64,000 bases of DNA from Alphaproteobacteria bacterium (GCA_024743215.1 JANSWZ010000003.1:372001-436000); one strand, 5' to 3'. Positions 18,675-27,546 are shown, counted from the stretch's first letter. The notes: generated by a model from the sequence alone, not told the origin. A program made the numbers and translations.

Positions 18675-18699
18675 AGCCCGGTCTTGTGCCGGGCTTTTA
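18675..18699 (+). terminator. Rho-independent terminator after ftsH
   Basis: AGCCCGG (18675-18681) pairs with CCGGGCT (18689-18695), loop TCTTGTG, followed by TTTATTTT. It lies 33 bp after the ftsH stop. Confidence 0.88.
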
Positions 18700-19325
18700 T
18701 TTTGCCTTTTGTTGCCACGGCGGGTTCTAATCTGGAAATGATTGGGGTTTGGCATGGGCGCCTTTTATTCAGAGTTCCTGCGGAATAAGTATGTATTCAG
18801 CAGATTGTCATCGCGACAGGTTGAAAAGCATGATGATTTCCTGCGCCATTGCTATCAACGCTGACAAGAATCATATTTACGAGTTCAATTAATAGTAGAA
18901 ATTGGTTTCGAACACTTTGCGAGACTTTCTGTTGAAATGAGAAGTCCGTCCGATGCGCTACCAAGGCCAAAAGGGCTGTTATGCAGGGGTTCGATGTCGG
19001 GTATTTTCAAGCGAATGCTCGCACAAATTGATTTGTTTTTTCTTCGCTTCATCCAATAAGATCGAAGTCTCATTCCGTTCACTCATCCGGTAGTTTTATT
19101 TTCCCAAAAAGGAATAGTTGCAGAATAAGCACAGTTAAAATCTATCGAAATTTCAAAGCATTATTGAATTTGGTAGTGGCTTTGAATTATGCAACTATGA
19201 TTCGAAGTTATTTTTGTGAGGGTGGCATTAAGCTATGCTAAAATCCCAAACATATCATTTCAAAGTTGGCAGTCTCTTAGGGCTGCTGGTTCGCTAGAGT
19301 ATTGATTGAGCAGGGAATGAAAAAA
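18700..19325. other. Long AT-rich intergenic stretch; possible 36-codon ORF only
   Basis: This 626-bp gap between ftsH and the first barrel gene has no convincing gene. A short frame at 18754-18864 starts MGAFYSEFLRNKYVFSRLSS and would encode 36 residues, with GGGG about 7 nt upstream; its reality is doubtful. From about 19104 on, the sequence is similar to the region upstream of the second barrel gene and probably contains its promoter. In most related genomes glmM directly follows ftsH, so this region is part of an insertion. Confidence 0.45.
19104..19180 (+). repeat. Duplicated promoter/leader segment, copy 1
   Basis: CCAAAAAGGAATAGTTGCAG and the following AATAAGCACAGTTAAAATC, TATCGAAATTTCAAAG recur at 20341-20425 with scattered differences. 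The two copies stand at comparable distances (about 150-220 bp) before the two paralogous barrel genes. They are evidence that duplication included upstream DNA, and the conserved core is a candidate promoter. Confidence 0.7.
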
Positions 19326-20024
19326 ATGTTTTTTAGAAAATTGAGTTTTGTTGGGTCGGCGCTTCTGTTGTCAGGCGGTTTGGCAATGGCTGCTGATTTG
19401 CCAGAGATGGGATATGTCGAGCAGATGGAGCCAGCTCCGCTGCCGCCTGCTGGATTTTACGCCAGCCTTCATGCCGGCTATGTGATGCCGGGCGATGTAG
19501 ACGCTGAGTTTGTATTTGGTGGCACCGTCGATGGCGACGTCGATGTTGAAGATGGCTATCGTATCGGTGGTTCACTTGGCTATGATTTTAACAACATGAT
19601 TGGTGTTGAGGCCGAGGTAGGCTTTTCTTCCATTGGTGTTGATTCAATCTCAGCTGCAGGGACTACTATTCAAACTAGCGGCGATGCAAATGTCCTGACC
19701 CTTATGGGAAATGTGATCATCGGAAATCATTATGATCGTTGGCGCCCATATCTTGGTGCTGGTGTCGGTGCTGCGCATGTTGCTCTTGATGTTTCTGGAA
19801 CTGCTTTGCCAGATGACCTTGACGATAATGATTGGGCATTTGCAGCCCAGGCTTTTGTCGGTGTTGATTATAGCCTGACTGATGCCGTGTCTCTGGGTGC
19901 CAGGTATCGTTATTTGCATGTCGGCTCAACCGACTATACCGATGACGGCGATGATCCTGTTTCCGTTGACTCTTTTGGTAATCATAGCGTTGAAGCGGTG
20001 CTGAAGGTTAAATTTGGCGGCTGA
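19326..20024 (+). CDS. Outer-membrane beta-barrel protein, tandem copy 1
   Basis: A 232-residue OmpA-type eight-stranded barrel of the Omp25/RopB-like family found in Hyphomicrobiales. It starts MFFRKLSFVGSALLLSGGLA, a signal peptide cut near AMA-ADLPEM, followed by a short Pro-rich segment (MEPAPLPPAGFYASLHAGYV) and alternating strands ending VEAVLKVKFGG, with a C-terminal motif typical of porin-like barrels. The ATG at 19326 is chosen because GGGA lies 9 nt upstream and the paralogue starts at the same MFFRK; earlier in-frame codons at 19302 (TTG) and 19317 (ATG) lie on or before that site. It is closely related to the gene at 20552 and has its own terminator. Confidence 0.88.
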   Translation: MFFRKLSFVGSALLLSGGLAMAADLPEMGYVEQMEPAPLPPAGFYASLHAGYVMPGDVDAEFVFGGTVDGDVDVEDGYRIGGSLGYDFNNMIGVEAEVGFSSIGVDSISAAGTTIQTSGDANVLTLMGNVIIGNHYDRWRPYLGAGVGAAHVALDVSGTALPDDLDDNDWAFAAQAFVGVDYSLTDAVSLGARYRYLHVGSTDYTDDGDDPVSVDSFGNHSVEAVLKVKFGG

Positions 20025-20094
20025 CACTGTCTTGCATCGCCAGATTTGGTGGGCTTGAAAGTGCCTTCATAAGCAATGCGGGTTCTGAACCCTT

Positions 20095-20123
20095 AAAACC
20101 CGGCCTTTGTGCCGGGTTTTTTT
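20095..20123 (+). terminator. Rho-independent terminator of barrel gene copy 1
   Basis: AAAACCCGGC (20095-20104) pairs perfectly with GCCGGGTTTT (20111-20120) around loop CTTTGT, followed by further T. Its sequence is nearly the same as the terminator at 21311, supporting duplication of the complete transcription unit. Confidence 0.92.
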
Positions 20124-20551
20124 GTCCAGCTGTTGCTGCGACTGGCTGAGGTTTTTTGCCAAACGGTCTGTTGGCATCAGATGCGCCTCTGCAATTCTTC
20201 TTAGGCGAGAATGGCACTTAAACAAGGGTTTGCGGTCGCGCAGCCAGACGTGAATGCGTGCATGCGCCGAACTTTTCCCCATCCGCTTCCAGGAACTGAA
20301 TGGCAATCCAGTTCTTATTATCAATCGAGTGCTTTCACGGTTCCAAAAAGGTGTAGTTGCAGAATAGACACAGTGAAAATTTATCGAAATTTCAAAATGT
20401 TATACAATTTGATGGCAAAATTCATTCATGCAACTGTTGATCTCAGGTGACGTATTTGGCTGCACTAGAATCATAAGTTTATTGTTTCAGATTTAGCAGT
20501 TTGGGCGCTGCAGATTTTCGACAAACAATAGCTGAACAAAGGGTGACGAGA
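20124..20551. other. Intergenic region between tandem barrel genes
   Basis: No gene is seen. The second half (20341-20425) carries the duplicated upstream segment described for copy 1, and the distal part is the presumed untranslated leader of the second barrel gene. Confidence 0.5.
20341..20425 (+). repeat. Duplicated promoter/leader segment, copy 2
   Basis: CCAAAAAGGTGTAGTTGCAG, AATAGACACAGTGAAAATT and TATCGAAATTTCAAAATG parallel 19104-19180. The best-kept core is TATCGAAATTTCAAA, identical in both copies. Confidence 0.7.
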
Positions 20552-21238
20552 ATGTTTTTTAGAAAGATGATTTTTGTGGGGTCGGCGCTTCTGATGTCCG
20601 GCGGATTGGCGATGTCTGCAGATTTGCCTGAGATGGGATATGTTGAGCCGATGGAGCCAGTCCCGCTTCCACCCTCAGGGTTTTACGCCAGCCTTCATGC
20701 CGGCTACGTAATGCTGGGAGATGTAGAGGGCGAAGCTGGAACTGATTCAGCCGAATCTCATGTTGATGACGGCTATCGCGTTGGTGGTGCCTTCGGTTAT
20801 GATTTCAACAGCATGATAGGCATTGAGGCAGAGCTAAGCTATTTTGAAAATGACATAGATTCACTTTCAACCGCTGGAACTACCTTTCAGGCAAGTGGCG
20901 ATGTCGGTGTTCTGACCCTTATGGGAAATGTCATCATTGGCCATCAATTTGATCGCTGGCGCCCATATGTTGGTGTTGGCGCAGGTGCAGCTCATGCTGA
21001 TTTTGATTTTGATATCATTGGTATAGACAGCATCGATGATAGCAATTGGGGATTTGCAGCCCAGGCCTTCGCGGGGCTGGATTTCAGCGTGACTGATACG
21101 GTGTCGCTGGGGGCAAGATATCGTTATGCCCATATCGGCTCAATTGATTATACCTCTGACGGCGGCCTTGATATTTCCGGGGACGCGTTTGGTGCTCACA
21201 GCATTGAAGCTGCACTGAAGGTCAAATTTGGCGGCTGA
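20552..21238 (+). CDS. Outer-membrane beta-barrel protein, tandem copy 2
   Basis: A 228-residue paralogue of the protein at 19326, sharing the signal peptide (MFFRKMIFVGSALLMSGGLA), the PPSGFYASLHAGYVM segment, the LTLMGNVIIGHQFDRWRPYV strand pair and the end ALKVKFGG. Differences concentrate in surface-loop positions such as GEAGTDSAESHVDD against DAEFVFGGTVDGDV in copy 1, as expected for outer loops that diverge faster than strands. AAGGGTGACGAG precedes the ATG at 20552. It acts in the outer membrane, probably as a structural or adhesion-related surface protein; specific function is not shown. Confidence 0.88.
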   Translation: MFFRKMIFVGSALLMSGGLAMSADLPEMGYVEPMEPVPLPPSGFYASLHAGYVMLGDVEGEAGTDSAESHVDDGYRVGGAFGYDFNSMIGIEAELSYFENDIDSLSTAGTTFQASGDVGVLTLMGNVIIGHQFDRWRPYVGVGAGAAHADFDFDIIGIDSIDDSNWGFAAQAFAGLDFSVTDTVSLGARYRYAHIGSIDYTSDGGLDISGDAFGAHSIEAALKVKFGG

Positions 21239-21310
21239 CACCTGCAAGTGTTATCGCCGGAACTGGTCAGCGTAAAAGCGCCTTCGCAATCAATGCAGGT
21301 TTTGAATCTG

Positions 21311-21338
21311 AAAACCCGGTCTTTGTGCCGGGTTTTTT
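21311..21338 (+). terminator. Rho-independent terminator of barrel gene copy 2
   Basis: AAAACCCGG (21311-21319) pairs with CCGGGTTTT (21328-21336), loop TCTTTGTG, with a T run. It is closely similar to the copy 1 terminator. Confidence 0.9.
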
Positions 21339-21403
21339 GTTTATCCAAAGTCCGGGCTCTGGTCCATTTCTCAACTGGTCCCAGAGTATAGTAGGCGGCT
21401 TGC

Positions 21404-22012
21404 TCAGACCAACCCGTTCAATTTGGCAAAAGGGTCCCATTCCGGGTTTTGGTGCCAGTCATATTCAGCCCATCCGGCCACTTTCAGTGCCAGCTCTTTT
21501 CCATGTAATTTTTCAATGACGGCAAGGCTCATATCCATACCTGCAGACACACCGGATGAGGTGATGAAACGACCATCTTCTACCCATCTGGCCTGCTTCT
21601 GCCACAGAACATTTGGCCCCTGGCTCTGGACCCAATTGAAGGCAGCCTTGTTGCTGGTTGCGCGCTTTTCGTCCAGACACCCTGATCGTGCAAGAACAGC
21701 GCTGCCAGTGCACACACTCAACACAAGCTCTGACTTTTCAGCAGCTGTTCGCAGCCAGTGCAGCAGGGGATCATTGTTAACCTGCGTTCGTGTTCCTGGC
21801 CCGCCGGGAATGAGGAGCATGTCAAATGCGGGGTTATCGGATATGACCGTATCGACCACAGACCGAGGTCCTTGTTTGCTGGCAATCGGCCCTGCTGTTT
21901 CTGCGATGAGCTTTATCTGGAACTTTTTGTCGAGCATGCCAAACAGTTCCAATGGTCCAAACAGGTCCAGAAGTTCGAATTCAGGAAAGATGAGGGCAGC
22001 AATGGTTTTCAT
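21404..22012 (-). CDS. DJ-1/PfpI-family protein, isonitrile hydratase-like
   Basis: A 202-residue cytosolic protein of the DJ-1/PfpI glutamine-amidotransferase fold. The nucleophile elbow LSVCTGSAVLA puts the reactive cysteine at residue 101; FPEFELLDLFGPLELF carries the conserved Glu, and LLIPGGPG is the family glycine turn. The neighbouring KRATSNKAAFNWV block is seen in isonitrile-hydratase-like members and in AraC-linked DJ-1 domains. No DNA-binding domain follows, so it is a stand-alone enzyme. It is transcribed against the barrel genes and divergently from the nucleoside hydrolase. Confidence 0.85.
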   Translation of the reverse strand: MKTIAALIFPEFELLDLFGPLELFGMLDKKFQIKLIAETAGPIASKQGPRSVVDTVISDNPAFDMLLIPGGPGTRTQVNNDPLLHWLRTAAEKSELVLSVCTGSAVLARSGCLDEKRATSNKAAFNWVQSQGPNVLWQKQARWVEDGRFITSSGVSAGMDMSLAVIEKLHGKELALKVAGWAEYDWHQNPEWDPFAKLNGLV

Positions 22013-22137
22013 AGGGTCATGAGCCTGATTTCATATGTCCATGCAAAGTGGTATTGATGTGCAGACCTTAGCATAGCGTCTGTGTGGTTGAGGAAAAACC
22101 GGTAGGTTAGGCGCGATCAGATTTTACGAGGGGCCTC

Positions 22138-23082
22138 ATGACATCAACTGCACGTTCCATCATTGTTGATACCGATCCAGGGCAGGATGATGCTCTGGCC
22201 ATCCTACTTGCGCTTGCCAGCCCTGAACTGGAGGTTTTGGGTTTCATCGGTGTTGCCGGAAATGTCCCGCTTGATCTGACCACCCGTAACATTCGCGTCA
22301 TCTGTGAACTGGCCGGCCGGACAGAGGTTCCGGTATATGCGGGCGCCAACCGGCCGATAAAAAGGGCGTTGGTCACCGCAGAGCATGTTCATGGATCGAC
22401 CGGACTGGATGGGGCTGTTCTTCCAGAACCGAGTATGGAATTGCAGAGCCAGCACGGTGTGGATTTTCTGGTTGAAACCGTGCTGAACCGACCAGAGAAC
22501 AGCGTGACATTGTGTTCGCTTGGTCCCCTGACCAATTTGGCACTGGCTTTGCAAAAAGAGCCGCGCATTGCCCCACGCATTCAGGAACTGGTTATGATGG
22601 GGGGAGGATTTTTTGAGGGTGGTAACATTACGCCGGCAGCGGAGTTCAACATTTTTGTTGATCCAGACGCCGCGAAAATCGTCTTTGAAAGTGGCATTCC
22701 AATCACCATGTTTCCGTTGGACTGCACCCACCAGGCCCTCACCAGTGCGGCGCGGATTGCAGCATTTCGTGCGCTGAGCAGCCGTGTTGGTGATGCTTGT
22801 GCCGGATGGCTGGAGTTTTTTGAACGCTTTGATGAAGACAAATACGGCACGGATGGCGGGCCATTGCACGATCCCAACGTGATTGCTTATCTCCTGCAGC
22901 CAGATATCTATGGCGCTCGCTTTATCAATGTCGAGGTGGAGACAGAGTCGCAGCTTACTTTGGGAATGACCGTTGCGGACTGGTGGCAGGTTTCCGGGAA
23001 AGAGCCAAATGTCACCTATGTGCGCGACGTAGATGCGGATGCATTTTATAAATTGTTGCTGGAGCGCATAGCCTTGCTTTGA
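22138..23082 (+). CDS. Inosine-uridine-preferring nucleoside hydrolase family protein
   Basis: A 314-residue enzyme with the signature VDTDPGQDDALAILLAL, whose aspartates bind the catalytic calcium ion. MMGGGFFEGGNITPAAEFNI provides further active-site residues, and the late segment GGPLHDPNVIAYLL carries the remaining metal ligand. It hydrolyses the N-glycosidic bond of ribonucleosides to base plus ribose for salvage. GAGGGG lies 4 nt before the ATG. No signal peptide is present, so it acts in the cytoplasm. It sits alone between ftsH and glmM. Confidence 0.93.
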   Translation: MTSTARSIIVDTDPGQDDALAILLALASPELEVLGFIGVAGNVPLDLTTRNIRVICELAGRTEVPVYAGANRPIKRALVTAEHVHGSTGLDGAVLPEPSMELQSQHGVDFLVETVLNRPENSVTLCSLGPLTNLALALQKEPRIAPRIQELVMMGGGFFEGGNITPAAEFNIFVDPDAAKIVFESGIPITMFPLDCTHQALTSAARIAAFRALSSRVGDACAGWLEFFERFDEDKYGTDGGPLHDPNVIAYLLQPDIYGARFINVEVETESQLTLGMTVADWWQVSGKEPNVTYVRDVDADAFYKLLLERIALL

Positions 23083-23239
23083 TATCGGCGTATTGATCTG
23101 CAATGATTTGTGTCTGCCAACTTCCGCATTAAACCAGTATTGTCCGCCATCAGGCGCTGATCAGGCACAGCCTGTTTAGTCTTTCTTGAGGCAATCGGTT
23201 TAAAACACCAGACCAGACATGAATGTGGGGAATAAGAGC

Positions 23240-24586
23240 ATGGGCCGACGTTATTTTGGCACGGATGGAATTCGTGGCAAGTCGAATCAATTTCCAATGA
23301 CACCTGATATTGCCTTGAAGGCCGGCATGGCTGCCGGCTTGACCTTCATGAGGGGTAATCATCGTCACCGGGTCGTCATTGGCAAGGATACGCGATTGTC
23401 CGGGTATATGATCGAAACTGCATTGGTGGCTGGCTTCACATCAGTTGGCATGGATGTGTTTTTGACCGGTCCGGTGCCAACACCGGCAGTTGCTATGCTG
23501 ACGCGATCCCTGCGTGCAGATATCGGGGTCATGATTTCTGCCAGTCACAATCCTTATCATGATAATGGGATCAAGCTGTTCGGACCCGATGGCTTCAAGC
23601 TTTCTGATGAAAAAGAACAGGAAATTGAAGCTCTGCTTGATGCTGATCTATCCGGAAACCTTGCAAAACCAGATGCGCTTGGCCGCGCCAAGCGTGTGGA
23701 TGGTGTTCTGGATCGATATATTGAAACCGCAAAGCGGACCCTGCCACGCAGCATGACGCTGGAAGGCCTGCGTATTGTTGTCGATGGCGCGAATGGAGCG
23801 GCCTACAAGGCAGCACCTGAGGCGTTGTGGGAATTGGGCGCTGACGTGGTGCGCATTGGTGTGGAGCCGGATGGGTTCAACATTAATCGGGGCTGTGGTT
23901 CAACTGCGCCGCAACAACTGGTCGACAAGGTACGTGAAGTCCGCGCTGATGTGGGTATTGCCCTTGATGGTGATGCTGACCGCGTTCTGATGGTGGATGA
24001 GAAGGGCAATATTATTGACGGCGACCAGTTGATGGCTGTCGTGGCACAATCCTGGAAGCAGCAGGATCGCCTGTCAGCACCTGGTATTGTGGCCACCGTC
24101 ATGTCCAATCTTGGGCTTGAGCGGTTTTTGGCAGGTCAGGATCTGACATTGGCGCGCACGAATGTTGGTGACCGCTATGTGGTCGAGCACATGCGTGCGC
24201 ATGGCTACAATGTTGGCGGTGAACAATCGGGCCATCTTGTGCTGTCTGACTACACCACGACTGGTGACGGGCTGATTGCAGCATTGCAGATTCTGGCAGT
24301 TGTGAAGCAGGAGGGGAAACCGGTTAGTGATGTCTGCAACCGGTTTGAGCCTGTGCCACAATTGCTCAAAAATGTTCGGTTCTCCGGGCAGTCACCTTTG
24401 GACAGACAAGATGTCAAAGGTGCTATTCTGGATGCAGAGGCGATGTTGGGCAATAGTGGACGTTTGCTGATCAGGCCTTCAGGCACAGAGCCCGTTATCC
24501 GTGTCATGGCTGAATCCGACGATCCTGTTCAGGTCAACAAGCTGGTGGATGATCTGGTTGATCTCATCGGCCAGCCTGCTGCCTAG
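23240..24586 (+). CDS. glmM: Phosphoglucosamine mutase GlmM
   Basis: A 448-residue enzyme converting glucosamine-6-phosphate to glucosamine-1-phosphate for UDP-GlcNAc, the precursor of peptidoglycan and lipid A. The N-terminus [14 protein letters not shown] is diagnostic; the phosphoserine loop [12 protein letters not shown] has its active serine at residue 102; the metal loop is DGDADR, and the phosphate-binding end is [14 protein letters not shown]. The start at 23240 follows GGGGAATAAGAGC; an ATG seven codons earlier is less likely because it would add non-conserved residues. It is convergent with the FGE gene, with only 35 bp between them. Confidence 0.98.
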   Translation: MGRRYFGTDGIRGKSNQFPMTPDIALKAGMAAGLTFMRGNHRHRVVIGKDTRLSGYMIETALVAGFTSVGMDVFLTGPVPTPAVAMLTRSLRADIGVMISASHNPYHDNGIKLFGPDGFKLSDEKEQEIEALLDADLSGNLAKPDALGRAKRVDGVLDRYIETAKRTLPRSMTLEGLRIVVDGANGAAYKAAPEALWELGADVVRIGVEPDGFNINRGCGSTAPQQLVDKVREVRADVGIALDGDADRVLMVDEKGNIIDGDQLMAVVAQSWKQQDRLSAPGIVATVMSNLGLERFLAGQDLTLARTNVGDRYVVEHMRAHGYNVGGEQSGHLVLSDYTTTGDGLIAALQILAVVKQEGKPVSDVCNRFEPVPQLLKNVRFSGQSPLDRQDVKGAILDAEAMLGNSGRLLIRPSGTEPVIRVMAESDDPVQVNKLVDDLVDLIGQPAA

Positions 24587-24621
24587 TGCGATCCGTCTAA
24601 ACCATAATCGCTTAATTCAGC

Positions 24622-25593
24622 CTAATCGCTATCGGTTTCCGGCCAAACCATCCGGAAGCCGATATGGGTTGTTGTGCTGTCTGGCGATGTGCCGGAGCGG
24701 GCGGCTATCCTATAGCGGTAGCAATAGCTGGGGTGGCACAGGAATGAGCCACCCTTGGATAGTTTATACCCCTTCATGCCCGCCATTTTGATGCGGGCCT
24801 GTTTCTTCAAAGACTTGATGCTCATCGGCTCGGATGTCCATTCCCAGACATTTCCGACCATGTTGTAGAGCCCGTAACCATTCGGCTCGAAGGATTTTGC
24901 CGGGGCGGTGGTGGCATAACCATCCAGCTCCAGATTGGTATCGGGAAATTTCCCCTGCCAGACATTGCAAGGGAAATAGTCTGCCTCATTGGGTTCCTTG
25001 TCTCCCCAGGGGAAGCGCACATCGCCAAGGCCGCCGCGCGCAGCATGTTCCCACTCTGCTTCCGTTGGCAAGCGTCCTCCGGCCCAGGCCGCATAGGCGC
25101 GCGCATCGTTCCAGGACACATGAACCACCGGATGGTCAGGGTGCCATGTCGTTGCTGCAGTGCCAGGCCCATTCACTTCGCGCCAGTTTGCGCCGTCAAC
25201 ACGCCGCCACCATTCGACCCCGGCAACCCCTTGCGTTGCGCCGATACTGTCTGGCACCTGCGCCCAGAAAACAAATGACCAGCCGAATTGTTCTGCTTCG
25301 GTGACATGGCCTGTCTCTGATACAAACTTCTCAAAATCCTGATTGGTGACAGTTGTCACGGCTATCCTGAAGGGGGCAATTTTTGATTTTCTGAGAGGTT
25401 CTTCGCCGTCATTTTGCACTTCCGGCCGGTTTGTCCCCACAAGGCTGGGACCACCGGGAATGGAAATCGCACCAACTGACTGGTCAATGCTGCTGACAGC
25501 CGATCCCAGTTGTTTTTCGGGCTCAGGGGAGGTTCCGTTTGAAGGCGTGCAGCAACTGGAGCTTTGCTGATCCTGATTTTGATAATCGGTCAT
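24622..25593 (-). CDS. Formylglycine-generating enzyme with both active-site cysteines
   Basis: A 323-residue FGE-sulfatase domain protein. The active-site motif KGGSFLCHPSYCYRYR keeps both catalytic cysteines (residues 286 and 291), which distinguishes genuine formylglycine-generating enzymes from the many catalytically different family members. Other FGE blocks are present: VTTVTNQDFEKFV, HPVVHVSWNDARAYAAWAG, RLPTEAEWEHAARGG and NVWEWTSEP. It should oxidise the cysteine in sulfatase CxPxR motifs to formylglycine. The ATG at 25593 is preferred over a TTG frame start 18 codons upstream. The N-terminus SSSCCTPSNG resembles that of other bacterial FGEs. No sulfatase gene is in the window. Confidence 0.9.
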   Translation of the reverse strand: MTDYQNQDQQSSSCCTPSNGTSPEPEKQLGSAVSSIDQSVGAISIPGGPSLVGTNRPEVQNDGEEPLRKSKIAPFRIAVTTVTNQDFEKFVSETGHVTEAEQFGWSFVFWAQVPDSIGATQGVAGVEWWRRVDGANWREVNGPGTAATTWHPDHPVVHVSWNDARAYAAWAGGRLPTEAEWEHAARGGLGDVRFPWGDKEPNEADYFPCNVWQGKFPDTNLELDGYATTAPAKSFEPNGYGLYNMVGNVWEWTSEPMSIKSLKKQARIKMAGMKGYKLSKGGSFLCHPSYCYRYRIAARSGTSPDSTTTHIGFRMVWPETDSD

Positions 25594-25684
25594 TTGCGAT
25601 CCGTTTTGTGATGCTGCGACAATATGAGATACTGGATGAAACGCCAATGGCTGGCCGCAGTAAAATTTCTTAAAGCCTCATAAA

Positions 25685-26626
25685 TCAAGTGGAGGATGGT
25701 GCCACTTTGACGTTCTTGCCTTTAAAACGTTCTGTGATGAATATTCCACAGAGCACCAGGAACAGTCCGACCCAGTCGTTCCATTGCAGGACTTCATCCA
25801 AGAGAGCGACGCCAACCATGACAGCAAAGACCGGTACAAGGTAGTTTGACAAGGCGACAAAGGAAGCCCCTGCTTCCTCTAATATGACGAATAACAATAT
25901 GGTTGCCAGTGCCGTTGGGAAGATGCCAAGCGCAAGAACGGCCCACAGGCTGGCCATACTGGCTTCGTTCAGTCCATCTGGTGACACGATTATCGCAAGT
26001 GGCACGGCCACCAGGGTGCCGGCGAGCAGCACACCAGCCGATTTTGAGGCGCTGCTCATAACAGGCATCAGGCGCGCAGTTGTTCCATTCAGAGCATAGC
26101 ATACCGCTGCCGTGGTAATGCCCAACAGCGCCCAGAATTGGAGCGGCCCACTTTGCAGAGATTGGGTGCCGCCAATGCCAACGAGAAACACCACACCTAT
26201 AAATCCGATCAGAAAACCTGCCATTTTGCGTCGCGTCAGCGGTTCGTCGGGCAACAGCATGTGCGCCAATATGATAACGGCCAGTGGCACTGTGGCCATC
26301 AGGATCCCGGCAACGCTGGATGGGACGTATTGGACGCCCCAGGATATCAACAGGAATGGGACAACTGTTCCCAACAAGGCAAGCCAGAGAAACCAAAGCC
26401 AATCATGTGGCCGTCTGGTGAGGCGTTCCCGCCGTAGGATCAGATAGATCAACATCAGGCCTGCACCAATGGTAATGCGCAAGGCGGCGACCCATACCGG
26501 CGGAATGGTTTCAACCGCGATCTTGCTGGAAGCAAAAGAGGTGCCCCAGAGGGCTACAAGAATCCCCAGAATGTACCAATGCCTGGGCGTCCGAGCTAGT
26601 AGGGCAGTAACCGTTCGTTCTTGCAT
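25685..26626 (-). CDS. EamA/DMT-family transporter
   Basis: A 313-residue inner-membrane protein with ten predicted spans in two EamA repeats, starting YILGILVALWGTSFASSKIA, the typical first helix of drug/metabolite transporters. The second repeat begins around LQFWALLGITTAAVCYALNG. Such proteins export amino acids, metabolites or drugs; the substrate cannot be inferred. It is divergent from the barrel protein at 26785, with a region of phased TTAA-like half-sites between them. Confidence 0.87.
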   Translation of the reverse strand: MQERTVTALLARTPRHWYILGILVALWGTSFASSKIAVETIPPVWVAALRITIGAGLMLIYLILRRERLTRRPHDWLWFLWLALLGTVVPFLLISWGVQYVPSSVAGILMATVPLAVIILAHMLLPDEPLTRRKMAGFLIGFIGVVFLVGIGGTQSLQSGPLQFWALLGITTAAVCYALNGTTARLMPVMSSASKSAGVLLAGTLVAVPLAIIVSPDGLNEASMASLWAVLALGIFPTALATILLFVILEEAGASFVALSNYLVPVFAVMVGVALLDEVLQWNDWVGLFLVLCGIFITERFKGKNVKVAPSST

Positions 26627-26650
26627 CGCAAATTTCTCTTTTACTATTCA

Positions 26651-26677
26651 TTAACCCTAAGTAAACGTAAAGTTAAC
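26651..26677 (+). promoter_or_regulatory. Phased triple CtrA-like half-sites
   Basis: TTAA (26651-26654), N7, TAAA (26662-26665), N7, TTAAC (26673-26677) form three half-sites spaced exactly 11 bp apart, each adjacent pair matching the CtrA consensus TTAA-N7-TTAA with one mismatch. They lie in the divergent gap between the EamA transporter and the barrel gene, 108 bp before the latter's start. CtrA binding is an inference. Confidence 0.4.
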
Positions 26678-26784
26678 ACAAAAAATTATGAATTTAATTG
26701 GTTTTTAACCTTAATAATTCAATATCCAATCAGGTTTTAGGCGAAATAGAACCTGCGTATTGGTTTTCTAAAGTGAGTATTGAC

Positions 26785-27546
26785 ATGATTACGACAGGCA
26801 ACAGGGTTGTTAGGGCTATAGGCGCGGTCGCCGCGCTTGCGACCATTCTTGCAGGTCCAGCATTTGCTGCTGACCTGCCAACATATGTGTATGAAGAACC
26901 GGTCTATGACAAGGCAGGCGCTTGGTATCTGCGCGGCGACATTGGTTATGTCGCAACACGCAATTACGAGGTCAGCTATGATGGATCAGCAGGGCATCAG
27001 GAATTTTTGCATGAAGAATTCAGTGATACCTGGTTGATCGGTGTTGGCATCGGTTACAAATTCAATCACTTTTTCCGTGCAGATTTGACGCTGGATTACC
27101 GCGCAGAGTGGGATTTTGAAGGTCACACAGTTTGCGCATCGGGATGTGGCGCGTCCTTTAATGATGAATATGGCTCCGGCTCCATGTACACACTGCTTGC
27201 CAATATTTACTTCGATTGGGAGAACAGCTCCAAATTCACACCGTATATTGGTGGTGGCCTCGGGCTTGCCTATCTCGATATTGATCGGCAATACGGTCTC
27301 AACTTTGGCGGCTCTTCCTTCTCCAGCTTTAAGTCTGAGGGATCCTGGAACTTTGCCGCAGCCGCAATGGCTGGTGTGACTTATGAAGTCTCTCATAACT
27401 TTGCGATTGATGCCAACTACCGTTATCTGTGGGTTGGTGATGCAAAGACCGGCGAGTCCGATACGTCAGGACTGACGGGCAAGGTGACTTACGAAGATAT
27501 TGATTTTCATGAGTTCCGCCTGGGTGGACGCTACACCTTCCACTAA
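26785..27546 (+). CDS. Outer-membrane beta-barrel protein, distinct from the tandem pair
   Basis: A 253-residue barrel protein. The signal peptide VRAIGAVAALATILAGPAFA is cut before ADLPTYVYEEP, followed by KAGAWYLRGDIGYVATRNYE and strand pairs such as WLIGVGIGYKFNHFFRADLT and KFTPYIGGGLGLAYLDIDRQ; the chain ends in an aromatic (GRYTFH), as barrel proteins usually do. The ATG at 26785 is chosen at the start of the signal peptide. It resembles the porin-like opacity proteins of Hyphomicrobiales but is not a close paralogue of the pair at 19.3-21.2 kb. A double hairpin with a T run ends the transcript. Confidence 0.85.
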   Translation: MITTGNRVVRAIGAVAALATILAGPAFAADLPTYVYEEPVYDKAGAWYLRGDIGYVATRNYEVSYDGSAGHQEFLHEEFSDTWLIGVGIGYKFNHFFRADLTLDYRAEWDFEGHTVCASGCGASFNDEYGSGSMYTLLANIYFDWENSSKFTPYIGGGLGLAYLDIDRQYGLNFGGSSFSSFKSEGSWNFAAAAMAGVTYEVSHNFAIDANYRYLWVGDAKTGESDTSGLTGKVTYEDIDFHEFRLGGRYTFH

